Positions 1 through 5,564 of a DNA stretch of 5,564 nucleotides are shown here, one piece after another (within the stretch, counting starts at the first letter, position 1; every line of letters begins with the position of its first letter). Under the pieces are notes generated by a model, which worked only from the letters and a program-made list of their open reading frames with translations, made no database searches and was not told where the DNA came from. The translations under genes were made by a program, and so were the position numbers. This stretch comes from Candidatus Hydrogenedentota bacterium (GTDB taxonomy: Bacteria; Hydrogenedentota; Hydrogenedentia; Hydrogenedentales; SLHB01): NCBI GenBank assembly GCA_023384315.1, contig JAHDWY010000346.1:1-5564 (forward strand), written 5' to 3'.

Positions 1-1352
1 TCATCGCCCTGAGCCTTGTCGCGCCCTGCGCGTTTGTGGCGGAAGTCTATTTCGCCAAAACCGGCGGCGACAATTACTCGCTCACGCGCGCGTTGCTCAT
101 TGCCGCGACCGTCGTCGCGCGAGACTTGCAGCCCGTGTTCGTCGCCGAGGTGGCGATTTTTTTGGGGCTGCTCGGCTTTCGCTTTCTCCGCACGGGCGAC
201 CGCAGTCCCTCGGTACCGTTCATCGCGGTTTTCCTGCTGGGCGCTATGCTGTCGCTGTTCTTCTTCTCGGGCGCCGTGGCGGAATTGCGTTGGAGTCCCG
301 ACGGCATGACCGACGGTATCACGAAGGCCTACCACCGGTTGACGCAGGAGTACATCGCCGATATCGGGCGAGGCGGCAGCATCCGCGGGTTCATGGAGCA
401 GTTCATCGAGCTGCACCCCACGCTGTCCCACCATCAGCGCGTGCATCCACCGGGACCGACGGTGCTGTTGTGGCTGCTTTCCTTTCTGGTGGGCACCGAT
501 CCCTTGGCCCTGTCGCTGGCGACGATGGCAGGGGCGACCCTGTCGTTGATTCCCTGCTACCTGTGGGCGCGGGAACTGGGCGGGCCGCGCATGGGGCTGG
601 TGGCCTGCGCGATCCTCGCGTTCTCACCGGGGATCGTTGCGTTTACGGCGACCAGCGCGTACATGCTGTTCATGCCGATCACGCTGATGACGCTTTTCCT
701 CTTCGAACGGGCGGTACGGCACGGGTCGTGGTTCGTGGCGGCGGGCGCGGGCGTGTTCTATGGGCTAGCCGGATTCTGTTCGTTCAACCTCCTGTGCATC
801 GGGTTCTACTTCGGACTGGTCGGAGTCTGGGAACTGCGCGATCGGGAGGGACGCCTGCCGATCATTCGGACGGCGGTGCTGATGCTCGGCGGATTTGTTG
901 GCACTTATTTTGTCATGTACCTGTGGTCCGGGTTCAACATGATCGACTGCTTCCTGACCTGCTGGGAAGAGCAACGCTACGATCTCAGCAACCAGACCGA
1001 CCGTTGGCCGGATCTGTGGTGGCGCTTGTTCCACCCCTTGTCCGTGATCTACTACGTGGGGATTCCCGTGAGCGTGCTTTGCGTGCAGCGGTTGTGGAAG
1101 CCCGACGCCATTCAGCACCCCACCTTCGTGATGATGGTGCTCACGTTCGTGTTTCTGAACGCCGTCGTCCCCGCGCGCGGCGAAATGGAGCGGACGGGAT
1201 TGTACATGTATCCCCTGTTGATCGGCCCCGCCGCGCACCTCCTGACCACGCGCTGGCAACAGAGCCGATCCGAAGCGCCCCTCGCGGTGGCCGTGGGGTT
1301 CCTGGCATTTCAGTGTTGGGTCACGGAATACTTGTTCTGGACATACTGGTGA
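1..1352 (+). CDS. Polytopic membrane protein, GT-C-type glycosyltransferase-like (5' end outside window)
   Basis: The frame is open from the left edge (first full codon at position 3) to a TGA at 1350-1352, giving 449 visible residues. A GTG at 36 could be called as a start, but the frame continues upstream without a stop and that GTG follows a hydrophobic stretch with no clear Shine-Dalgarno, so I treat the gene as 5'-truncated. I see about nine to eleven hydrophobic, membrane-spanning-like segments. A hydrophilic loop carries two Asp codons (300-302 and 312-314) and is followed by HPPGP (444-458) at the head of the next membrane segment. A later loop has RGEMERTG (about 1176-1199). An acidic loop followed by an HPP motif is the pattern of GT-C enzymes (GT39/PMT-like) that transfer sugars from polyprenyl-phosphate donors on the outer face of the cytoplasmic membrane. 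Substrate and acceptor cannot be read. It could instead be an unassigned polytopic membrane protein; the fold class is likely, the activity is inferred. Confidence 0.72.
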   Translation, partial: IALSLVAPCAFVAEVYFAKTGGDNYSLTRALLIAATVVARDLQPVFVAEVAIFLGLLGFRFLRTGDRSPSVPFIAVFLLGAMLSLFFFSGAVAELRWSPDGMTDGITKAYHRLTQEYIADIGRGGSIRGFMEQFIELHPTLSHHQRVHPPGPTVLLWLLSFLVGTDPLALSLATMAGATLSLIPCYLWARELGGPRMGLVACAILAFSPGIVAFTATSAYMLFMPITLMTLFLFERAVRHGSWFVAAGAGVFYGLAGFCSFNLLCIGFYFGLVGVWELRDREGRLPIIRTAVLMLGGFVGTYFVMYLWSGFNMIDCFLTCWEEQRYDLSNQTDRWPDLWWRLFHPLSVIYYVGIPVSVLCVQRLWKPDAIQHPTFVMMVLTFVFLNAVVPARGEMERTGLYMYPLLIGPAAHLLTTRWQQSRSEAPLAVAVGFLAFQCWVTEYLFWTYW

Positions 1353-1548
1353 GCCGACTCGGAAGATCAAATCCGAAATTCGAATCTCGAAATCCGAAAC
1401 AAATCCAAAATCTCAAATTTCAAATCCCAAAATGTCGGGCGACATAGGGGCGGGGAGTGGCACTTCGCCCTTCTCCGTTTCGGTGCTTTCTTCGTTTTGA
1501 GTATTTGAATTTGTTTCGTATTTCGAGATTCGAATTTCGAATTTGTCC
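1353..1548. other. Convergent intergenic region filled by an AT-rich inverted repeat
   Basis: This gap lies between the TGA of the membrane-protein gene and the TGA (complement of 1549-1551) of the repeat-protein gene, so both genes end here. It is much richer in A+T than its flanks. Most of it is an inverted repeat described separately. The central segment, about 1418-1495, is GC-rich and has no conserved coding sign. Short frames crossing the gap give only Phe/Arg/Glu-rich peptides from the repeat, and I do not accept them as genes. Confidence 0.85.
1368..1545. repeat. AT-rich inverted repeat (50-nt arms, 78-nt centre), dispersed-repeat type, possible bidirectional terminator
   Basis: The left arm (1368-1417) and right arm (1496-1545) are reverse complements at 45 of 50 positions by hand alignment, including an uninterrupted 20-nt block beginning CGAAATTCGAATC in the left arm. 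The 78-nt centre is unrelated and GC-rich. The arm sequence, built from AATTCGAA/TCGAAAT/CGAAACAAAT words, resembles AT-rich intergenic repeats that I recall as abundant in planctomycete-like genomes and that gene callers misread as peptides such as ISRFEFRI. Its place exactly between two convergent stop codons fits a transcription-stopping or mRNA-end-protecting structure, or a miniature mobile element tolerated there. No target-site duplication is evident at its ends. The inverted repeat itself is directly visible; its function is inferred. Confidence 0.88.
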
Positions 1549-3123
1549 TCACGGCAACGTCAGACTCACCGGCACCTCCCCTTCGCCGGCGATGCGGATG
1601 AACTGGGACGCTACGCGGGCGTTGGACATGTCGGGCGACGGTTCGCCGGTCATGCCGATGGCGACGATGGTGTAGTCGCCGGGTTCGACGCCGCCGGCGC
1701 GGAAGGAGCCGTCGGGCTGGACCATGGCGTTCCCGGCGATGAGGTGTTGGTTGGCCATCCAGAAACTCTGGTCGATGGTGGTGACCTGCATATTGCCCTG
1801 GACGATGACGACGAAAATACGGCCGTCAGGATTGCCTCCGGCGATAGTTCCGGTGATGGTGGCGCCGGCGGTGACTTCGAAGTCGTGCCGCGTGACGCGG
1901 CCATCGAGGGCATTAATCTGGGCCGAGCGGGTCTGCCAGTCGTTCTCGCCGGCCTGGTAGCTGACCCGCAGCGTGACATCCCCCGCGACCATTCCTTCGA
2001 GGCGGTAGAAGCCGTTGCCGTCGACCTGGCCGTTGAAGCTCTCCACCGTTCCGGATGCGCCGGTGACCGATGCGGACACATGGCCTTGGGTGACCGGTTG
2101 GCCGCCCATCATGACGTACCCTTCGACTGTGGCGTTGCCGCCGGGGAAATCGAAGTCAACGATGGTGACCTGGTCCTCGGCCACGAGGGCCTGCTGGTGG
2201 GAGTTGCGGCTGGAATTGCCCTGGCGCACGTTCGCCATGACGATGACTTCACCCTCTGCCACGCCTTTGATGGAGTACATACCGTTGCCGTCGGTCTGCG
2301 TGCTTGCAGGGCGGCCGCCTTCGGCGCTCCGCTGCACGTGAACCGACTGGTTCGCCGCGGGCTGTCCCGCGATGGTGACGCGTCCTTCGATGGTACCTCC
2401 GCCGCCGAGCTTAATGGTTACCTGCGCCGCGCCGCCGGGGGTGACGGTCACCGGCGCGGAGCCGGGCGCGTAGTCGCCGTGCACGGCTGACACCATCGAC
2501 ACATCCGGAGCAAGCGAAGTGATCTCGAAGTTCCCGTTGCCATCCGACGTGGCTACCATCTCACGGTCGATACGCCACTGATCGGACGGCGCATTCCCGA
2601 GGTATATGCGCGCGCCGGGCACCGGCTGGCCGCTCTTGTCGATGACCAAACCTTCGATGGTCGCGCCGGGCTCCATCTTGAAGAGCACGCCGGAGACCGT
2701 GGCGCCTTCGCGCACGCCGGAGACAGGCTGCTGTTGCGGCGCGAAACCTTCGGCGAGAACCGCAACGTAGTTGTCGCCGACTTCCACGTTGGTGAGGCGG
2801 AAGTTGCCTTGGGGATCGACAAAGGCCGTCAAGCTGCCGTACATCCCGGGCGAAGACAAATCGATTTGTCCGGGGAACGCGCCGATCTGGAACTTGGTGA
2901 CGGGCTGGCCGTTGCTGGCGCTGATGATGCGGCCTTCAATGGTGCCGCGGCCGGACAGCACAAAATTGACGTTGGTCGAGCCAGCCTCGACAGACGGCTT
3001 TTCTTCGCGGCTGTATTCGCCGTGATACGCGAAGACGCGATAGGCGCCTTCCTGCAAGCCCTTGATGGTGTAGTTGCCGTTTTCATCCGAATTGGCATAG
3101 CCGTAAGAACCGCCACGGTCCAT
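1549..3123 (-). CDS. C-terminal fragment of the beta-sandwich repeat protein (repeats 7-12), downstream of an in-frame amber codon
   Basis: The first available start is ATG at 3123-3121, giving 524 residues ending in TGA (complement of 1549-1551). It is probably not a real start: the bases before it (complement of 3124-3140) contain no Shine-Dalgarno, and it falls inside a repeat whose first strands are encoded just upstream (3207-3124, including GLTIAGRVTNSSGEPL). That upstream stretch runs in the same frame back to the TAG at 3210-3208, with no ATG, GTG or TTG between. Five complete carboxypeptidase-regulatory-like repeats follow the interrupted one, each with T-I/V-x-G, then (N/S)GQP or AGQP, then D-x-x-G-x-(F/Y) and G-x-(Y/V)-x-(V/I). 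Their signature glycines are at full-length positions 721, 815, 904, 992 and 1082. The protein ends shortly after the last repeat (QFIRIAGEGEVPVSLTLP), with no anchor or sorting tail. Without readthrough this part is probably not made. Confidence 0.8.
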   Translation of the reverse strand: MDRGGSYGYANSDENGNYTIKGLQEGAYRVFAYHGEYSREEKPSVEAGSTNVNFVLSGRGTIEGRIISASNGQPVTKFQIGAFPGQIDLSSPGMYGSLTAFVDPQGNFRLTNVEVGDNYVAVLAEGFAPQQQPVSGVREGATVSGVLFKMEPGATIEGLVIDKSGQPVPGARIYLGNAPSDQWRIDREMVATSDGNGNFEITSLAPDVSMVSAVHGDYAPGSAPVTVTPGGAAQVTIKLGGGGTIEGRVTIAGQPAANQSVHVQRSAEGGRPASTQTDGNGMYSIKGVAEGEVIVMANVRQGNSSRNSHQQALVAEDQVTIVDFDFPGGNATVEGYVMMGGQPVTQGHVSASVTGASGTVESFNGQVDGNGFYRLEGMVAGDVTLRVSYQAGENDWQTRSAQINALDGRVTRHDFEVTAGATITGTIAGGNPDGRIFVVIVQGNMQVTTIDQSFWMANQHLIAGNAMVQPDGSFRAGGVEPGDYTIVAIGMTGEPSPDMSNARVASQFIRIAGEGEVPVSLTLP

Positions 3124-3207
3124 GTGCGCATTGATGTTGGCATTCCGGAGCGGCTCGCCCGAGCTGTTCGTGACGCGGCCGGCGATGGTGAGGCCGGCGG
3201 CCTGGAC

Positions 3208-3210
3208 CTA
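3208..3210 (-). other. In-frame amber (TAG) codon interrupting a continuous repeat-protein frame
   Basis: The TAG lies at codon 629 of a 1182-codon frame running from 5094 to 1549. The residues before (TEVRIV) and after (VQAAGLTIAGRV) form the usual junction between two repeats. The signature glycines on either side, 544 and 639, are 95 residues apart, against a mean of 90 (range 82-95) over all eleven intervals. Aligned junctions carry a hydrophobic residue at this spot in most repeats (F in NFVLSGRG, FEVTAG, FKMEPG and EFAVKRG; I in EIVMSTGG; V in DVVMRPAG). TTG (Leu) is one base away from TAG. Both other visible gene ends are TGA. This is a nonsense mutation, a base-call error, or a read-through/recoded amber. 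Confidence 0.85.
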
Positions 3211-5094
3211 AACGATGCGCACCTCCGTGTGCTTGTCGACCTCGGCGCGACTCACATCGGGCGCGGTGCTGGACCAACGCCGGCGGTAGCAAAGGTAAGG
3301 CTGGACCTCAATTCGGTAGGTTCCAGCGACGAGACCCTGGATCTTGAATTTTCCATCTTGGTCGAGACCGGAGCCCTGCTGTGGCGCGTCCATGGCGCCG
3401 CTGACGGGGTGCGCGGTGACACTGGCGCGGGTCATCGGTTGGCCGGTCCTGTCCACGACGATGCCGGCGATGCTGCCGCCGGTGGACATGACAATCTCGA
3501 TGCCGTTCAGGTCGGAAGTGCCGAGGTCGAGGGGACCCACCATGGGCGCGCTGAAGCCGCGGCCGGAGGCCGAGATTCGGATCTTCTGGTTCGGCGAGTA
3601 TCCGCGGTGTTCGAAGGTGCCGTCTTCACGGGTAATGGTCGATTCGCCTTCGCCGTTATAATTGATCGGTTCGCTTTGAACCTGCACGCCTTCGACGGGG
3701 TTGCCTTCCTCGTCGAGGACCGTGCCGCGCACATAGAGTCCGCGTTTGACAGCGAACTCGATGCCTTCGACGGTCTTCCCGAGCTGCACGTTGACCTTCT
3801 GATCCTCCCGATCTTCGCCGTGGAGATACCCGGGTTTCCAGCGGCGGCGGATCGTATGGGGGCCTTCCCCGAGTCCTTCCAGCTTGAAGAAGCCGTTCGC
3901 GTCGGATTCCGCGTCGCGGCTCGGGGTCGTCCGGTTGTCCGGGCGAGCCTGGAAACGCACGGCCTCGATGGGGGCGCCTGAGTCGGCATCGAAAACCTTG
4001 CCGAGAATGACGCCGCCGGTGGCCACAATCAGGCGGAGTCCCTCCACGCTATCGCCGCCCGCGATGGTGAACTCCGGCGGTTTGCCGGAAAGAAGCCGCG
4101 TATCGTCCTCGATGGTGACAGCGTACTTGCCGTCCGCGAGATGGGCGATCTCGAAGCGGCCTTCCGCGTCAGACTTCGCCTCGTTCTCCGCGCGGTACTG
4201 CTCGCTGTCGGCGGTGATGGTGACGCCTTCGATGGGCTCGCCCGTTTCCGCTGAGACGACTTCGCCCGTTGCGCTGCCGCCTACCGTAAGCACAAGTTCG
4301 GTGTCGGTCGTGCCGAGGGGAATGTAGTCCGACGTGAGCATGGCGTAACCGTCCGCTTCGACGGAGAGTTGCCATTCGCCTTCCCAGAGATGGGGAAGCG
4401 TGAAGGTGCCGTCGTCCTCGGTGCGGGCCTGTGCGGCGGCGCCGGTCGAGCCGCTCATGTGATGGCGGTCGTCGCGGGTCTTTTCCGGGTATACCCGCGC
4501 GCCGGCAATGGGTTCGCCCGATTCGTTGATGACGATGCCGGCGATAGACCCGGCGGGGCGCATGACGACGTCCGCGTAGGCGATCGGTTCGTCATCGGTG
4601 ACATCGGCAAACGCCGTGCCGAGCATACCATCGGTGGTGGCGATTACCGCGTAGTCGCCGTAGGGCATCCGGCGGATTTCGTAGGAGCCGTCACCTGTCG
4701 ACGCGGCATCCCATTCGGGACCGTCCTTGACGGGTTCGCGATTCGGCGGTTGCGCGACCAGGAGCGCGCGAATTTCCACACCCGATACCGGAACCTCGTT
4801 GTCCGCCAGCTTGACCGTGCCTTTGATGGCGCCCACGCCCGCGCGCCGCTGCGTCCGACCCGAATCATCGGAGCGCGTGCGGTCGCCGCTCACCTGAAAT
4901 GGACTGTTTGGCCGCACCACTTCCCGGGGGCCTTCGGGTTCCGGCTCGGTGACGGCCTCTGGCGATTCGATTTCCGCAAGTTGGGGTTCGGGTACGGCGT
5001 CGTCCGTCTTCCCGCTGTTGAGGAAGTACCAGGCGCCGCCCACGGCCGCTACGACCACCACAATCAGCGCGACGAAACGGATGTTTTCGTTCAT
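3208..5094 (-). CDS. Membrane-anchored multi-repeat protein, carboxypeptidase regulatory-like domains (repeats 1-6), ends at amber codon
   Basis: Start ATG at 5094-5092 is preceded by GGGGA (complement of 5101-5105) at 6-nt spacing, and an in-frame TAA (complement of 5122-5124) closes the frame upstream with no other start, so the start is secure. Residues 7-25 form one hydrophobic segment without a lipobox Cys: a signal anchor or uncleaved signal peptide. Residues 34-62 are a Pro/Glu-rich linker. Six beta-sandwich repeats follow, with signature glycines at 92, 186, 277, 365, 457 and 544. Each shows (S/V)-I-x-G-x-V, then a (S/T)GxP or EGNP turn, then D-x-D-G-x-F and a final G-x-Y-x-(I/V). They match the general pattern of the CarboxypepD_reg-like (prealbumin-like) domain seen in extracytoplasmic proteins, where it is usually structural or adhesive. 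No peptidase, receptor or TonB-plug domain is present. The frame ends at TAG (3210-3208), apparently inside a longer gene: full architecture 1181 codons. The molecular role is unknown. Confidence 0.88.
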   Translation of the reverse strand: MNENIRFVALIVVVVAAVGGAWYFLNSGKTDDAVPEPQLAEIESPEAVTEPEPEGPREVVRPNSPFQVSGDRTRSDDSGRTQRRAGVGAIKGTVKLADNEVPVSGVEIRALLVAQPPNREPVKDGPEWDAASTGDGSYEIRRMPYGDYAVIATTDGMLGTAFADVTDDEPIAYADVVMRPAGSIAGIVINESGEPIAGARVYPEKTRDDRHHMSGSTGAAAQARTEDDGTFTLPHLWEGEWQLSVEADGYAMLTSDYIPLGTTDTELVLTVGGSATGEVVSAETGEPIEGVTITADSEQYRAENEAKSDAEGRFEIAHLADGKYAVTIEDDTRLLSGKPPEFTIAGGDSVEGLRLIVATGGVILGKVFDADSGAPIEAVRFQARPDNRTTPSRDAESDANGFFKLEGLGEGPHTIRRRWKPGYLHGEDREDQKVNVQLGKTVEGIEFAVKRGLYVRGTVLDEEGNPVEGVQVQSEPINYNGEGESTITREDGTFEHRGYSPNQKIRISASGRGFSAPMVGPLDLGTSDLNGIEIVMSTGGSIAGIVVDRTGQPMTRASVTAHPVSGAMDAPQQGSGLDQDGKFKIQGLVAGTYRIEVQPYLCYRRRWSSTAPDVSRAEVDKHTEVRIV

Positions 5095-5280
5095 AACCTT
5101 TCCCCAGTTGATGCGGAGACGTTAAGAGCCTCCCCCTTAGAGACGTACGAGGGGCCGATTTGGTGACGAAATGATTGCTTTGAGTAACGCCGATCAACCG
5201 CTGTTTCAGTGCGTCATTCTACTATGGGAAGGAGCGACTGTCGAGAGTCCGGCTCTCTGCGGAAGCGACCGTCCCGACGC

Positions 5281-5320
5281 TCGGACGGATCGGACAGATC
5301 AGACCGATCCGTCTGATCTG
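5281..5320. repeat. Degenerate 9-nt tandem repeat forming two mutually exclusive hairpins
   Basis: Positions 5282-5317 divide into four 9-nt units: CGGACGGAT, CGGACAGAT, CAGACCGAT and CCGTCTGAT. Two inverted repeats overlap within them. One is a 13-pair stem, 5281-5293 with 5304-5316 (one G-T pair, 10-nt loop). The other is a perfect 10-pair stem, CAGATCAGAC (5295-5304) with GTCTGATCTG (5311-5320) and a 6-nt loop. They share bases, so only one can form at a time. The element sits about 35 bases upstream of the rightward promoter, which would suit a regulator-binding site. It may equally be a copy of a dispersed GATC-rich repeat. Function is not determined. Confidence 0.75.
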
Positions 5321-5354
5321 GCGGCGCGTCCGGCTGTTGCGCCCATGAGTTTGC

Positions 5355-5384
5355 TTGACTTGCGCGCTGGGAATGCGCTATTGT
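5355..5384 (+). promoter_or_regulatory. Sigma70-type promoter (TTGACT - 18 nt - TATTGT)
   Basis: The -35 hexamer TTGACT (5355-5360) matches the TTGACA consensus at five of six positions. The -10 hexamer TATTGT (5379-5384) matches TATAAT at four of six. The 18-nt spacer is within the usual range. Transcription would start near 5390-5392 and run right towards the probable start codon at 5558, leaving a leader of about 165 nt. It is the best promoter-like match I found by eye in the intergenic region. Confidence 0.6.
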
Positions 5385-5403
5385 ACCGGACTTGTTGGCC
5401 GCT

Positions 5404-5518
5404 GAACGGGCGTGGTTTGTGCCCGTTGACGGGCCGACATCTGTCTGTTTGTCGCGGCGATGGGCGCCGGGCACGCCACAACGATCGGATCTCACGACGG
5501 GCATGCGCGCCGTCAACG
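5404..5518 (+). promoter_or_regulatory. Structured 5' leader with competing hairpins
   Basis: Within the predicted leader, AACGGGC (5405-5411) can pair with GCCCGTT (5421-5427) across a 9-nt loop. The same GCCCG (5421-5425) can instead pair with CGGGC (5430-5434) around a UUGA tetraloop. A third option pairs CGTTGACGG (5424-5432) with CCGTCAACG (5510-5518), nine bases at long range. These alternatives share bases, as attenuators and leader-binding sites do, but GC-rich DNA yields such pairings by chance. I recognise no named riboswitch or ribosomal-protein leader, and there is no poly-U tract marking a terminator. Confidence 0.3.
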
Positions 5519-5557
5519 TGTCTGATTCCAATGGTTTAGGAGGACGTAGAGAGGCTT

Positions 5558-5564
5558 ATGGCCA
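5558..5564 (+). CDS. Probable start of a rightward gene (only ATG-GCC-A visible)
   Basis: ATG at 5558-5560 follows a purine-rich tract: AGGAGG at 5538-5543, 14 nt away and rather far, and GAGAGG at 5549-5554, 3 nt away and rather close. Together with the upstream promoter and about 165-nt leader, this makes a gene start likely, although neither spacing is ideal. A three-codon frame, ATG GTT TAG (5531-5539), overlaps the AGGAGG and is probably incidental. The product begins Met-Ala; nothing more can be said of it. Confidence 0.5.

Larger units (their letters stand above)
5095..5557. other. Divergent intergenic region with palindromic repeat, promoter and structured leader
   Basis: These 463 bases separate the minus-strand repeat protein from a probable plus-strand gene. 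From 5095 to about 5215 there is only the minus gene's leader; it contains a 7-nt direct repeat GAGACGT (5116-5122 and 5140-5146). A possible minus-strand -10 box, TAGAAT (complement of 5216-5221), has no good -35 partner, so that promoter is unproven. A small hairpin, GAGAG/CTCTC (5233-5237/5243-5247), follows. The 9-nt-period palindrome, the rightward promoter and its leader are listed separately. A 122-codon open frame crossing the region (5171-5539) looks spurious because it is built through these repeats and promoter elements and overlaps the promoter. Confidence 0.7.

Noticed and set aside
290..1447. Plus-strand 385-codon frame overlapping the membrane-protein gene
   Set aside because: It is an Arg/Gly/His-rich translation without membrane segments or motifs, a shadow of the frame that carries the hydrophobic array, and it runs on into the AT-rich repeat.
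1432..1639. 12-nt direct repeat ATGTCGGGCGAC at 1432-1443 and 1628-1639
   Set aside because: One copy is in the intergenic centre and the other in coding sequence; there is no further similarity around them and no duplication or attachment-site structure.
1367..1675. Small frames encoding RFEFRI-type peptides on both strands
   Set aside because: They are translations of the AT-rich inverted repeat and of the antisense of the repeat-protein gene, with no conserved coding evidence.
3178..3198. GCCGGC/GCCGGC stem with a 9-nt loop, starting 9 nt after the amber codon, as a readthrough stimulator
   Set aside because: The stem has only six pairs and GCCGGC words are common in this GC-rich gene, so chance is a sufficient explanation without conservation data.
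2734..3981. Long plus-strand open frame (415 codons), and a similar one at 1543-2490, opposite the repeat protein
   Set aside because: They lie antisense to a gene with clear domain repeats, and their length comes from its high-GC third positions. Their translations are Ala/Val/Asp-rich with no recognisable domain.
5133..5154. CCCCT/AGGGG inverted repeat in the minus-strand leader as a terminator or operator
   Set aside because: Only five pairs with a 12-nt loop and no T-tract; too weak to call.
5171..5539. 122-codon plus-strand frame across the divergent region
   Set aside because: It runs through the 9-nt repeat (giving DRTDQTDPSD), the promoter and the leader, has no recognisable domain, and ends inside the likely ribosome-binding region of the next gene.
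1..5564. CRISPR array, tRNA or rRNA genes, transposase or phage genes
   Set aside because: No regularly spaced identical repeats, no recognisable tRNA cloverleaf or rRNA signature, and no protein with recombinase or phage character was found on either strand.

Overview
The window reads as GC-rich chromosomal DNA from a Gram-negative-type, probably environmental bacterium. Three things suggest a planctomycete-like or related lineage (Planctomycetota, Hydrogenedentota, Verrucomicrobiota and neighbours): a very long membrane-anchored protein made of carboxypeptidase-regulatory-like beta-sandwich repeats, an AT-rich 'RFEFRI'-type dispersed intergenic repeat, and a degenerate 'GGACnGATC' tandem repeat. 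This placement is an inference from recalled patterns, not from a marker gene.

Layout. Positions 1-1352 (+) hold the 3' part of a polytopic membrane protein with a GT-C glycosyltransferase look (HPPGP motif after an acidic loop, many hydrophobic segments). Positions 1353-1548 form a short convergent intergenic region occupied by a large AT-rich inverted repeat with two 50-nt arms, 45 of 50 positions complementary. Positions 1549-5094 (-) encode one continuous architecture: an N-terminal membrane anchor, a Pro/Glu linker and twelve roughly 90-residue beta-sandwich repeats, 1181 codons in all. This reading frame is broken by a single in-frame amber codon (TAG at 3210-3208) between repeats 6 and 7. 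Positions 5095-5557 are a divergent intergenic region with a 9-nt-period palindromic repeat, a good sigma70-type promoter pointing right and a structured leader. A gene probably starts at 5558 (+), with only its first seven bases visible.

The most notable point is the amber codon. The frame is unchanged on both sides, the signature glycines of the repeats keep their 90-residue spacing across it, and no usable start or ribosome-binding site follows it. A gene caller would report two proteins, but the sequence says there was one. Alignment of the twelve repeats predicts a hydrophobic residue at the stop, which a single base change from TTG (Leu) would explain. A recent nonsense mutation or an assembly/sequencing error is therefore the simplest reading; amber readthrough or reassignment is the more exciting alternative that cannot be excluded here.

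The genes do not form an evident pathway. The GT-C enzyme and the repeat protein are convergent, so they are separately transcribed; any link (for example envelope glycosylation) is speculative. No RNA genes, CRISPR array, transposase or phage gene could be supported.
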